A DNA stretch of 64,000 bases, from positions 1-64,000 of the forward strand of contig JAKNDB010000105.1 in NCBI GenBank assembly GCA_024305405.1. Direction: 5' to 3'. The DNA comes from Dirofilaria immitis (lineage: Eukaryota; Nematoda; Chromadorea; Rhabditida; Onchocercidae). Under the pieces are notes generated by a model, which had not been told where the DNA came from, made no database searches, and saw nothing but the letters and a program-made list of their open reading frames with translations. This document shows, piece by piece, positions 29,101 through 44,100 of this stretch; position 1 is the stretch's first letter; every line of letters begins with the position of its first letter. The position numbers and the translations under genes are program-made.

Positions 29101-32100
29101 TAACCATAAATGCTTCAACTTTAGCTCGCACTTCAGGTGAAAGAATTGCTAATACCTTGAGCTTGCTCGAACAACTTTTATAGATTACATTAATTGTAGT
29201 TTCCTCTGATACTTGTTTGATATCACTTTCACATACCAGAATTACTTTTTCTTGTAATTATTTAAGCAGTTAGCGTCACCTTTATCGCTTCTATTGAAGG
29301 GAATATCAACAGTTTTTGCAGTCAATTCTAAACTTGATTTTAATGTTGACGTTGTAATATCATTTTTCTTTCCGTCTTCAACAACTATTTTTGAATATTT
29401 TGGCTTTTTCCTGAACGTCAATATTTGGTATACTAGCAGCAACGACAGTATTTGTACTAACAGACATGAATGAATTTGCAATTTTAGAATTTTCACTATC
29501 TTCCATTATTGTTGGTAATAAATCAATGCTATCGATAATACTGGTGTGGGAATTGCATATAAGCATTAGATCATCCAATTCATCCAAAATTTCATCTTTA
29601 TCATCAATTGATTCAATTTCATGCAAAGAGTTTGTCTCGTCCTCTAATGCATTTGTTGATCCCCGTGCTTTTGCATTCAAAGAGACATTGAAATGTTGTA
29701 TCGGCTTTTGAATATTTTCGAAATCGTCATCTTCGGACGAACTACTTCTTGGATTTTCGATCATTTTCGAATTTCCGCTTATTTTTTGTCCCATGTCGAT
29801 TAGATATTCCGAAATATTTTGATTATAACTTTCATCCAATTCAGGAGTTATGGATTTTATTTCTTCTCTTTCATATATCAGTTTAGCAAAATTTTTTTGC
29901 CGTTTTATAGCATTTTCAGCAACGGCTTCGGCTTTATTTATGTTCAAATCCGATAAAAATGCCAGCGTTTGCAAAAGTTCTTTTTCGTCCTCTTCTTGAA
30001 CTCTTTTCGTTGATTCAAATAACAAAAGAGAATGCATAACTGATTCCGGTGCATAATCAGAATCCTCACATACAAGCTGTATGGAACTAGATTCGTCAAA
30101 CATTTCATGTGAAATATGATATTCTACTTTGGATGGCCAAGTATACGAACAGCTATAAAAGCTTCCTTCTTTTTGATAATTCCTTCAGAACTAATGGCCT
30201 TTTCATTAAGTTTAGATTTTTGTTCAAGTGTCAATAAGTTTGGTTCTTTTATATCTACTAAATTCATGATATTTACCGGGTTCAAACGATCATTATCATA
30301 AATCGAAGTATCTAATTGCGATTCCTTTTCCTTTTTGTGCATGCTCGTTGTCATATTCTGTAGTACAGGCAATGAATTATTCTCTTTACCAAAGGCATAG
30401 CACAGAATAATAAGATTTTTATTGTCATTGCATGATTTTGAACGATACTTCTTCATACGAGTTGGAGAAATTGGAGGCAAAGAATCAGCTCTTTGCTGGC
30501 TTATTCTTCTTGGCCTTCGAAAAGATATCTGCAAATTCTGAAGGGAACGTAGTGATAATGAACTGTTTTGTGATTCATCGAAACTTGATAAAATAAATTT
30601 GTCATCCTTTTCGGTAACTGGCTTCGAAACAACTGTCCGCATTACATTATCAATTTTTGCTCCTTGCAGTGTCTTACTTTTATTATCAAAAACTGTATCT
30701 TCATATGTGGAAATTTCAGAATTCTTACTTTTCAACATTTGATTTCTTAATTTGTCAGACGAAATACACAATTTGACAATGGCATTGATAAGTTCCGATT
30801 CCTCACGCTTCACAAGGTATAAATTTACTGAAGCATCTGTTTTGAAAAAGAATCCAGTCCTAGTAAAGGGGATAAATGATGAGAAATCCGTTTCGTTGAC
30901 TTCATTCGTTCCTTATCAGAATTTAATCTTTTTTCGACAGGAGATTTTTTTAAACCGTTTTCTATATAATGATATTAAATCAATCATTGAAGAGACATTA
31001 TTGCGAACTTTATGCAATAAACGGACTGCAGTGTCGATGCTCGTTTTCGAGATATTTCGTTGACAACATCGTTTGATAATACTTATTTCATTGTTGATTT
31101 GCATAAGAATATTATGGACTTCATGTTGCTTATCATCAGCATATACAGAAACGGTAACTTTAGTTTCTTTAGTCAATTCGTTCATATCATTTTCTCCATC
31201 CTTCTCAACTTCTTCCAGCATACACTCCAAACTTTGAAGCTGTTCTTTAATATTTGACGTTAAGGGTGTCATCCTTCTAATCTCTTCCTTATCAATGATT
31301 CTAGCTTGTCGCAAACCACATAATGAAGCTCCACGAATTTTTCTCTCGATCGAATTTTGTTGAACAGATTTTGCATATAAATCTTCCTCATTCAATGATT
31401 TTGAGAAAATGAATTGTGCTTCCGGAATTGATTTCGACGATTTTCTGCATTCTAAATCTTTTTTCAACAGCGTTTCTTCGAGTTCAGTTAACTTTTCTCG
31501 CAGTAAAACAACCGGTTTTTGCAAGCGATCATAGTTTCTATAACACTACTCTGTCCTGTGTTCATGATAATATTTTCAAGTATTGTTTTTGAAGTTCTTC
31601 GCTCGCTTCTGCTTGTGCTTCGGTTAGACATTGCTGGCGTTCTATCTGCTCCGATATATCGTAAATTGCACGTTCGATTTGGAGGGCTTCTTTGTTATCT
31701 TCCGATTTCATTTTCATTTCGGTCTCAACTTTGTTATGAATTTTGTCAATTACCTCGATTTCTGATACTAATTCTTCGGCCGTGAATTCATGTGCTGACT
31801 GTGGTTCTTTACTGGAAATTCTAGTATTCGAAGTTGAAGTATTAACAAATTCAGAGTTGATATGAGACTTCGAATGTTCAGCTTCTAATACACAAAATTA
31901 CTTATATTTGGATGTGATGATATCGAAAAGCTTTCATTATGTTGTAATCTTGAATCTGAAACATTGAATATCTCAAATTCTTCGTAAGCACAAAAAAATT
32001 CACCGATATCTACACTTTCTATTGAATTAAAATGTAGTGAATAAGTTTCTGTAGAGTGATAAGGACATAGTCGCATGTTCGATGTGTTGAAACTACTGCA

Positions 32101-35100
32101 CATGTCTAATTTCTTATAGCATTCTTTGCTCGCAGGACTAAGGTTTTCTTTTGAATTCTCAACTGAATCGCAATCAACTTTAGGTGCTATTGGTTTGATT
32201 ATTGTTTTTGATTCAATGCTTTTTTGTTGGATGTTATATATTTGGAATTTGGATTTGAATTTAAATGAGTAGCTTTAGGTGACGAAAAATTCGTTATCAA
32301 ATGTTTGTTAGATAAAGCTAGTATTCCTGACATAGATGCCGATGAATTTCGATTTTCAATCGCTTCAACATGCTCCGATCTGCGACTAAATGAACAATCC
32401 AGGTATTCTTCATTGATAAAGTCAAGAGGTTTTCCTAACTGATTGCCCGTCATATTTAATTTATTGGCATCTCTTTGTTTGTAACTGTTTATACCGATAG
32501 GGATGCTTATCGGCACGGCTTGATCAAAATCAAATAGCTCGTCTACATATTGTCGAATTGCAGCCATATCGCTGACACTCATCCCTGAATATTCTTTGGA
32601 TGTTTGTCGGGATAAATCATCCCCGGCCAGAATGTCAGTAGCAACTTCTTTCTCTTTAGTAATTTCTTGAACAAGAACTGGAATTTGTGCTTCCTCTTGC
32701 TCATCTTTATAGCGAACTATTTCATCATTTTGCTCATTTTTTGCCTTTTCCGAAATATTGATACTTTCCTTCATTTGAAATATTGAATTCTCTTGACTGG
32801 TTAAACTTGTTGCATCATCTGCTTCAACATTATCAAAATAAAAATGTAAACTACGACCAAGACAATCAGTTCTCATTGTGATGTTTTTCGAAAGCTGACT
32901 ATAACCGTTTTCGTTAGAATTTTTAATAGAAACTTCCACTCGTACTTTCTGTCTCCGATAATATTCATTATCCCAGATAAATGCGCTCTCGGGTTTTTTC
33001 ACTAATAAAATTTCTTCCCATGGTTGACAAATAGCAAACGAAACATTTTCAAACATTATTTTCCTTATAGATAGCAAAAAATCAGCTTTTTGTAATTGTT
33101 GTGACTGAAATTTCTGAATCACAAGATCCATTGTCTGAAATGACGGCATCAGAAATAGCTCAATATTTTCACAGTGGGTAAGTGCCCAAATAGAAGCACA
33201 CTCCATTGCAGCATTTGGTAGGAAAACAGAAATATTAAAGTTTCGTTCCTCTGATGCAAAATTTTTACGAAATTCCTTCTTTGAAGAAGTGTAACGTGTC
33301 ACAATTACCACTGTTTCAGCACTCACTGGTTCAGTTCGAACAAACTCATAATTAACTATAAGATGATGTTTTCGAAAGTTACCATCCCGTTCTATCAAGT
33401 CATTACAATTAGCAGCATGATTCCGATACATTATCCTATCAGTATTACTAAGTGAACTAATGTTATCCACGGATGCCAAATTGTCGTTGTTGTTGTTGTT
33501 ATTGTTGCCACCATTGCTGTATAGTATGTTTTCAAACATGGCTTGTTGCTGGTATTTCAAAACATCAGCTTCAGCTAAAAAGATAGTACTATAAGGTTAT
33601 TTCAAGCAAAAAAGGAAAAAGAAATTTATATCGTTAGAAAGCACCAGAAATATTTGCTTTTCTAAAAAAAAATTTATTAGCATGCTCGATTAGAATAGAA
33701 AGGTATTTTTAAGCAGTGATAATACTGAATAGAATTACTTTTAAAGCTTTGATGAAATTTACTTAATTTTTGCTATATAAATTGAATACCATTATTAGCT
33801 CGACAAAGCTTGAAAATTTCAGAAATGCTATCAACGAAAAGTATTACTACTGCTCTTTATTCTATGTATTATTTGACAAGACAGAAAACTGTGAGCAGAA
33901 ATGCCGCGTGGAAGACACGAGACTTAAACGTAACAAATGAAGAATAAAGCAAAAGAGCATATTATAATAAAGGGATAACTAACTGCTCTAAAACAAAAAA
34001 ACATGAGGGAAATATAAAGAAGCCAAGCAACTTTTCATTTTCAAAAGCTGATATGAATTCTAGACTATATTCAAGAAAATTATGATAAAGGATGATTTCT
34101 TGAATAATTGTGGGAAAAAATGACAAATAAAATTAAATACTGAACAGGATATGATACAATTATCAATGCTTGTATAAATTATTGTCCGTATTTGTAGCAA
34201 AATTCAAAAATTTCAATTCCTTTTTTATTCCGAAAAAAATCGGAACATTATATCGTGCTAATCTATTTCACTTCATACCATCACTTATGACGTTTAAATC
34301 TTGTACCTTATAACAGCACATCTGCTGATCAAATTGTTACCGGTTCATCGATTGCAAAAATATGAAATCATTTTTTCCATTTGTTCAGTTGTTTATTCAA
34401 AAATTATATAATCACTTCCACTTTCTCAACTCGAATATTTTTAATCTAATCAAAGAGTTTTTCAAATTTTCAAAAGTTTTTCAAGGATAAATGAGAGGAA
34501 ACTATTCCGTTGAAACCTAGAAAGTAAACTAACTGATAATTTGTAAGAAGCATTTCGTAATCGCCCGACCAGCATCATTGATCGCTTCACAAGTGTATTC
34601 TCCTTCATCTTCAATCGCAAGTTCTCGAATTTTCAGAATGCAAACACCATCTTCATAAATGGTTTGATAAACTCTTAAAGAAAGCAAGAATAAAAAATAG
34701 TTAAAGATATTCATTAAATAATGTTAAATACTTTTTATCATTCCTACTTATAATTAATGGCAAATGTTTGGAAATGATATAGGAATAGTGACAGATTTAG
34801 TAAAGTAGTAACAGACTTCCAGAAAAAATCTGCCCTAACTATCTTATTTTTAAACGGATTGACGACTTGAAGCATAGCGGTATTTTGTAGCTCTATGAAA
34901 AAGACATTATCACTTGCACATAATATAAATATAAAGAAATTTATTTGCCGAGCGTACCCTAATTTGCGATAAATGAATAATAGTTAAGTTGTACATTCTG
35001 CATGAAGTGATCTGAAGTACAAATTTCATCCATTTAAATTTCTAAAACGACAAAAGAAAGTAATGCTTACTCCGAATCACGAATGACATCACCATCTACA

Positions 35101-38100
35101 AACCATCGAATCCTCGGTGCAGGTGTACCACTAACAATACATTTGAATTGATGGAACTGACCAACTACTGCTGTCGTAGTTTCCAATGCTTTGATAAATT
35201 TTGGCACTTGGGTAATCCTTGAAAAAATTAAAAAAGCTCTGATTTAAATTTGTTAGTTATGCAATTTCAACAATCATTCCCTATTATTTAAAAAATTTTG
35301 AAATACACATTGAAATAAACTTCGTCCTTCCAATCACATTTTCGACCAGAAATTTTATGAATTATCATATTAGGCTCTATCCTTTAAAATACACAAGTTA
35401 TTTACGACATTAAAAAATCAGTGAGGATGACAGTATTTATATTATCTACCTGTAGATGAAGATTCGGACCAAGAAACAGATGATGGTTCAAGCAATGGTT
35501 GCGAAGATCGAGCTGCGTCCGTAATGCCAGGAATAGATGGTGGCAAACTAACTGATGCGACCAATTCAATGGTCTAGATAATTTCGAAAAACATGAATTT
35601 CAAAAAGTAATTTTCTTTTTCCTTTCTATAATCAAATTGATTGTTTAATTATTACTTTATTTATCATGAGGTATAGACTATTGCATAAAAACGGTTGTGT
35701 TAGCAGCTCCTAATTTTGAATTTGTTTTACACAATTCAAAATAGATTTTGCACTTGTCGGAATGAACAAAACTATGACAGCAGAACTTCATTTCGGAAAA
35801 GTGAAAATCCTGTAAGCCAATCAATCAAATAAGTTGATTTCAAAGACGTTCGGTTTCAGAAATTTTCTATGATTCAGGTTCTTTCTTATCGCTTTTCAAA
35901 ATTTTCACCTGATTTGGACATATAGCATCAACTTCCACAAAAACAGCTACAACATTTGCTTCGATTTCTTCAGCTTTTTCATATTTCTTCTCATATGACC
36001 ATACACTTTCCTTAAAATTTAAAAACTTTACAAAATCAAAATAAGCTGTTTTTATTGGAATTCGATAAAAGTTATTAACAACTAGAACTATTCAGTTTTG
36101 TTATTTTACATATTTCACCTGTTTTGAACGCAATCCAGGAGCGGTAAGCATAGCCACATTTAAAATTGCTTCATCTTCCACAACATTTTCATATTCGATA
36201 ACAAGTGCTTGATGTGCCATATCGCCCTTTTTAGTGAAAGTAACAAATATGTTGATGAGCTGAAACTGTTCAATTTACAATATCTATCCCAATGTGTGAC
36301 CAATAAATCTTTTTCTGGGAATGTTTGATGTTATACTGTTTGTTAAAACTTGTAATATCAAATGTTTCCAAAAGGGAGATAAAGTAGATATTAACCAAAT
36401 CTGGTAAAACGAAGATTACTGGCGAAGTATACATTCTGAACTATGATTTTGAAATCTTCTAAAAATTTATTTTTGAAATGTACCTTAAGCTTGCTAGCCG
36501 CAGCAGCGATGGCAAATAACTCTGGAGCTATTTTCCTTGTATCGACAATTGTTGTTGCATACTCACCGATTTCTTCTGGCTTATGTACTTTAATATTTGT
36601 ATGCGCTATGTCATTCTCGGTTGCTTCTTTAGAAACCTAGAAAGGAATGATAAAGATTTAAATTCGAACTGCAATCAACGAAATTTACATGAAAACTCTA
36701 TTGTGATTCAAGAACATCCGTAATTTAAAGTCAAATAACGGGTAATTTACTATTAATAAAGCTTTGGTTATCTCTGAGAAATTTCCACATTAAACACATA
36801 TATATAAGCAGAAATATATGACTATTTTTTGTGGAAACTACAATTCCACTTAGACCTCAGATTCTTCCCATTAGAATAATTCGGTAATTTATATGAACAT
36901 ATTTTTTTACAAAGAAATTTTATATATTTTTAAACATATACTTCGTACCATTTAAACTCAAGAACAAAAAAATTCAAATCAAACATTAATGTTTTGGAAG
37001 AAATGCATGATGTAAACTGCAGAGTTTTTATTCGTACAGATGGGATTGAGAAAAGAACCTTTTCAAGCTCCATGTAATAGCTTCAGTAAATTTTTGAAAT
37101 GAGCTTTCAAGTAGAATGATTTTTTGTTCAGCAGTGACATTTCTTCTGAGATGTTCAATATACACTGATTCTGCGCGTAATGATTCCCGTTTTCGTTGGA
37201 AATGAAAGTCGAAAGTGGCAAGATTCCTCACAAGCACTGGTGCAACCAAATGCACCTTGAGATGTTCGTCCTCCGATTCAACAACTGTTATGAAATGGTC
37301 AAATGCAGCATCTGGACGTATTACGTCAACGTTTGCTTCTGCATATGCTTCGTGGAACTTTTCCTACATTTATTGCAGTTATAGTTGATAATATTGCTTT
37401 AAATTGAATGATTAAGGATCATAGATTTTAAGCTTCTTAAAAGAATAAAATAATCCTATGAACCTCGCTGCTCACGGAAAACAATTATTAAATAATATTC
37501 TCTTTTAGGCATTTACTTCTGAAAAAGAAAATTTAGAAACCTTTGTAGCCATAATAGCACTGATAAGTTCATTAACAATCTCAACTTTTTGAAGATCAAT
37601 CGTATTGGCAGCTTGAACTTTCTCTTTGCTTACATGTGCCTGAAATAATAATAACGTCGATAATAATCAGAGAAAGTACTTATCAATATTATTCACAGAA
37701 TTTAAATAGAGCAATCAGGTATTAATATCTTGATGCAATATATAAGGGCAAGCGATACTTTTTCTGATAAAATGAATAAACATTCACATAATAAATTGAG
37801 TTATTGAAATATCATTTAATAACTTATTCACTTGTAAGTTCTCTAAACAAAAGCATTTTTCTACGGAAACAATGCTTTTGAACCAAAAGACTAGTTGCAA
37901 CTAACTGTACTGAATTTCCAGTTCAGTATTATTTTAATAAGAACTTAATTTTTCATTATTATCCTAATCTCAAAGAGTTTTATGCTGATACCTTTTCGTC
38001 ATATAAGCAGATGACTTCATGTAGAGCTCGCTGTGATGGTTTTTCAAATATAACCGTTGCCGTTGTAGTGACCATAAATTGATATTCTTGCAGAATACGT

Positions 38101-41100
38101 TGGTCACCAATCAGAAGTATATTATTAGTTTGAATTACTTCTTCTGTTCTCGTATATCGAGGTTCATGACGGGATATGATGACATTCTCATCTGTCGATT
38201 GTAAAATACGTACACTGTGTTTAAAAAGTGCTGGTGTGCGCTCCACGTTTACGTTTAACATGATAAATGCTTCAGGTACTTCCTGTTCTCTTTCGATCAT
38301 TTCCTGCGTCGATTCACGGGTTATGATTACCGAATCGCCGAGAACTTTACTGGTTGATGCAAAGCATGAATAGCCCAAAGCAAAAGTTTCTGGTTGAATA
38401 GAAGAAAAATAATTATCGCAGGATTCTGCAGCATGAGTGACGTGAACATTTGAAGACACTTCGGTCTCAGTTTCTGATAAAGTGTAAATCAGCGGAGGTC
38501 GAATCATTTTGTACACGGACTCGGATGATTCTGTAAATTTTAACTAATTGTTTTCAATCGATGATACAAAGCCTAATAGTGATTGCAAAAGTGTTTTGTT
38601 TTCATGGCGACTGCATTGTAAAATTTTTGATTTAATTATGCTATTAGCAGTTTCGAAAGAATAGATAGAACAACCATCGTTTTTGGTACCATTATTATTA
38701 TTATCATCATTTCGTCAATCTATCTATCTATTAAACATCATCATTCATTCTTTTTCATTTTTGCATTATTTGAAAAAGATAAAAATAAGCATAATGATGT
38801 CAATAGCAATAGGAATAGTAGTAGTAATAATTTAAATCAATTCGTTAATTCGGAAATTTTAAAGTAAGAACTTACCTTGAGCAACATCAGTGACGCATAA
38901 ATTGCATGGTAATATTGCTTTTCCATATTCGTTTCCAGCATGACAATAATATGTGCCTTCATGTTTTTTCTCTACTTTCTTGATTCTTAGTGTGGCTTGT
39001 TTATTTACATATTTCACATCGATTTGCCTAAAAGAAAGGCTCCTATAGAATATAAAATTTAACAATGCAATGTTAAAAGATTGTGAGATAGTGGAGATGA
39101 AAATCCTCCTAATTCAAAGCAGAATAAGAATTTTAAATGAATACATCTATTTATTCAAGAAATTCAAAAGTCAAGTAAATATATGGAGTTCCATTCTTAA
39201 GCAATTTAATTTAAAAAACTTTGAAAAGTTAGATCAAAGTAAATGATGAATGAATGGGAGTTAACAAAATTGAATAAAATTAATAAGACACAATGATTTT
39301 GGTCTTACTCCGACTGTTCAACTTTCTCTTCACCAAAGTACCATTCAACGCATGGCTGGGGATATCCACTAATATCAGTACGCAACATAACAGCATCACC
39401 AACATCAACAATATAACACTCGATATTTGTTTCGAATCTATAGGTAAATAGGTAAATTAATAGTAGTAGATAACAATTCTGTATGTTACACAGTATTTCG
39501 CAAATCGAGATATTCATGTAATTCAAGATCATTTCAATTATTTTAATTATAAATATACCTTGGTGGGCAAGGATGCTGTTCGAATTCTTCCTCTTCGCTA
39601 GATTGCACTTCCACATTCATTCGCCTTAGTGCTATGTGTATTGCTTCATCGATTATCACTTTAGCGATCAGTTTACTTGCAACGATTTCCGCTACTTTTA
39701 CTAACAATTTGTATTGTTCTAAAATTGATTATTTTAAATTTAAAAGGTAAAAATATGATTCAAATTGTAGATTTGCAAAATATGCAATCAAACCTTCAGT
39801 CTTTCGTAATTCAGCTGTATGGCTATACATTTCTTGACTGCCGCTTATTGTAGGTTCCACTAATTTAACTTTTGTATCTGTGTATTTCTGAAAAATACTT
39901 TGATATAAGAAACATAATCCCAGACAAAACTTTTACAAAATTTTGGAAAAAATCAATTCAACCATTTTCAGATTTTCCACCCTTCTAACTCAGTTTTTGT
40001 TAAATTCATTTTAATCTTACTCTTTAACGACAAAAAAATCTTACCAACCCAACTTCTTATTTCTTCTCATTTCATAGATACTTAACATTATCCAGAATAT
40101 TAGAAAATATGTAAATTTTACATACTTTTTTACATAGTCAACATTATCCTGTAATCCAATTACTTCATTATCATTTTCTTCAACCAGTACTTGTTCACTT
40201 ATTTCACGAATTTTCACTGAAGGGCGGATATAGATGCCTGTTTCCGACCTGCCATACTCATTTTCCGCACAGCAAGTATATGTACCTACATTAAAAGGCA
40301 ATTTTGACAAAATTCAAGATGCACTGTATTTTTAGCAAAAGTATCGTTTTGTGATAGAGAAAATTAATCAGATGGAGCCATATGAACGAGTTGTCAATAT
40401 TTTAGTTATTAATGCTTTTCATAATGCTTGATAAACAATGAACAAAAATAAGGCAATATTTTAACTCATATATGAAATTCAATTATCAATGAAGATCATT
40501 ATTATTATTATTTACTCACATACTTATTTATTTACTCATCAAAATCTCATACCTTCATCCCATCTATCGACACTGCATATGATAAAGGTGTGCGTATTGT
40601 CATTCAATGTCTGCATGCGATATTTATAACTTTGGTAAAGTTGTTGTCCATCTTTATACCAGGATATCATTACAGGTGTTTCGCTTATTACTTTGTAACT
40701 CACAATTATTTTGTCATCGTACTCCTTTGACAATACTTCACTGAATCTTGGTTTCAATGTCACTCGATGAATCACTTGAATTTCATCTTTCTAAATCAAG
40801 TAAAAATGGAACATAAACTGCTTTGCTTATTCGGAAAAAGAATTGAACACGAACAAACAGGAAATTTTAACAATATCTTACTACTGCGCAATTGAATCAA
40901 CTAAGTCAAAAGATTATGACTGATATAAAAAAGGATTATATGCATTTCTCTAAATCCAAAAATTTTTTGAAGTAAATCAAATTCTAAATTTTTATGAATC
41001 TTTAAATGGAACCAAAAATTCCTACCGTTTCCGTCATTGTTTCTATTACTTCTTCCCTGAAAAGATAATTTTTATCGAGCAGAAAATAAACGATGAAATG

Positions 41101-44100
41101 CAACCAAAAAAAAAAATAAAGTTGTTCGCTTTAATAATCAGATCATAAAATTTATGCAATTTTTTTATTTTTGCAATATTTTTATATCGCAAAAAAGAAA
41201 AATTCTCTCAAAGAATTTTGAAAAGCTACTCATTTACATTTACTTACTTTCAATTTGAATATAAGCTGAAGTACTCGTGACACCATGGATATTACGAGCT
41301 GTCAACTGATACAAACCGGCATCCTCTAGTGCACATTTCGGATTAATCAGTTCATACCTACCATCTGGATGTTGCAAAGTAATGATTCCCTTATCTACTA
41401 CCGATTCATTGATACGAATTTCATCTTTAGTCCAGAAAACTTCTGGTCGTGGCAAAGCATCAACATGACAACGTAATTCCAATGATTCACCTATTTTTTT
41501 ACATATTTTATATGTGAAAATCTTGAAATCCCGGCAATATATCCGATATTCTCGGGCTCAGACAGAGGAAAAAACGGAAAACAATTTCACCATAAAATCA
41601 GAAGTATGTACTCTAAAACTTTAGTAGATAATGCATATCATAATATTAGAGAAAATATCACAATCTGTGGTCCATCACACCAAAAGGTCAAATGATGTCC
41701 TTACAATATTTTTTGCAATGTACAAAATACAGAAAATTTTAGAAAACACATACCTGCTCGAAATACGGATGGTTGTAAAGGTGAAACGATTCGAGGTGGT
41801 CGTTCGGTTTGCATAGTTCTCCTTTCCGACATAAATTCATGTGATTCTTCAAGCGCTGAAAAAATGAAAGATGCTCTTATCATGCCGAAGAATTTAAAAT
41901 TTCATCTTTGACTGATGAACTAGTTTTTTTCGAGATAACTTAAGCTGCCAAGTTAAAACAAGATTAAAGCAATTTGCTTTTAAAAGCCCAAAATTTAGAT
42001 CGTGCATCTCTTCTCAAATTACTAACAATATTTTTAGAGAAAATCTTCGGGGATACTTATAATTAAGAAGATTCTAATAACAAATAAACATGGTTATAGC
42101 AATCATAAAAGATGTGAATCAATTGATACTCCTAAACTCAAAATTTTAGGCAAATAAAAGTAAGAAGTCCGTTGTTCAAAAATAGCAGACGTTAGTTTAA
42201 ATATTAATGAATCTAATTAAGTATATATCTGTGCTGGAAACAAAAAGTTTTAATTTTTCTAAGAAAAGGGATTAAAAATTGTAAAATTAATTTAAAACTG
42301 GAAGACTAACATGGGTGAACGTTGATTTTAGCTGCTGACCTTACAGTACCGTATTTGTTGCTAGCTACAACTGATAATTCGCCAGAATGTTTTAATAAGA
42401 CTGATTTTATGTAAAGAGTAGATTTATGGAAAGTCGATTCAACACGAAATCCAGGTATTGTGCGGATATCACGTCCATTGAGCATCCAGACAAACTCACA
42501 CGGGCTGGATTCCCTACTAATAGCTACATGTGCGGTAAATTCATCATGTTGTTGCAAATTCTTATCCATCAACACTGTAGTATAATGCGGAAAGCATCGC
42601 TGGGCATCATTCACTTCTATTAATGAATTTTCCCAAGAAGTTGCGCTGGTAACCGAAGATGCTGATAGTGATGGTGGTTTCACTGTGGTTTCAGACCACG
42701 CAGCTCCATGAGCATTGGAAACTTCAACTGCATAATCAACGTCGCATCCAATTTGTTTCCGTACAACTAATGTACTATTTTCCAAATCGTTGATCATCTG
42801 ATGCTCAACGCTATTCGACAGAAGACTACCATCTGCGAACCAGCGGAATGTAATTGGTTGTTCACCACTCACTGAAACAGAAAGACGGAATTCTTGTTCT
42901 TCAGAGTACAAATGTGTTTCTCCTGGTAGTGCATTTATAAACACAGGAATCTTAGGAACAGCTGGCTTCTTGACTCGCTGAATAGGAACAACTTGCTGTT
43001 CTTCTGCATAGTCAACAACTATTTTTCCAGAACAGGAATCTTGACCTAGCGAATTCGTTGCTATTACTTCATAGCGGCCACTTATCGGACTATAAAATGT
43101 GATCTGGGAAACATTTGGACCGAGGCGTTCAATAGCAATTGTTTGACTTGTTCGTACTTCAAAATTATTCAACATCCATCGAAATTCTGCTTCCGGTATA
43201 GCATCTGCAATAACACGCAGTACAAGTGGTTCATTATTGACGATTTTGAGAATAGGAGCGAAACCTTCCACAATTCGTGGAGACTTGGGTAAATCATTTC
43301 TTGTCCCGATATGGGATCTCTTTACAAGTTGGTATTTTGGTTCCTGCTTCTCCGGAGCTACTTTAACTACAGAAACAGCAGATTCTGTTGCCCACTCCTC
43401 AGTTATTTCAGTGATGACATGAGTTGTACTAGTACAAGAACCGTGAATGTTCGAAGCCACTATTTTATAAGTACCACTAACTGGTTTCAAAAATGTTGCC
43501 CGACTTTCATTTGTTGTTGAATTCTCAATAATCACAGATGGTGATGGTCGCACTTCAAAATTATTTTGGTACCATTTGAACTGAGATGCTGGCATCGAAT
43601 CAACTTTAGATTCCAATACAAGCTTTTCACCGGCTTTTAGACGGATTTCTGGTTTCGGCTGTTTCAAAATAAATGGACGCTTTGGAATTGGTTCCACGTT
43701 ATGGCATGCTGGAATACGGAATACTTTCCTTTCGATAATTCCATCATCTCCAATTTCTTTTCGTGATTGTAATTTTGATGATGGCATTCTGTGAATTATA
43801 TCTTCGTTCCTCGTATGAACAGTTTTTTCCCATCTTTGTTTCGCAAATGTTATATCCGTCAGCGATTTATGTAATATCGATTTATCAAGTTTCGGTGATA
43901 GCGTTTCATATATAACACCACTCGTTGTTTCTTCATATCGTCTTTCTGTATAAGAAGATCCACGCGATGCTTCAGAAACTATAGAAACGTTTTCTCCTTG
44001 TAGTGGTTCATGGACGACGGGTGCCACCAGTTTGAGTAATGGTTGTGATGTGATTGTTGATGCTTCATAATTAACCGTATTTTTCGTATCACTACTTTCT

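Noticed and set aside
14142..33574. Interpretation of the broken frames as a degraded pseudogene
   Set aside because: Breaks are almost exclusively single-base losses in homopolymers, splice sites and Ig cores are intact, and no substitution-type stop codons were found.
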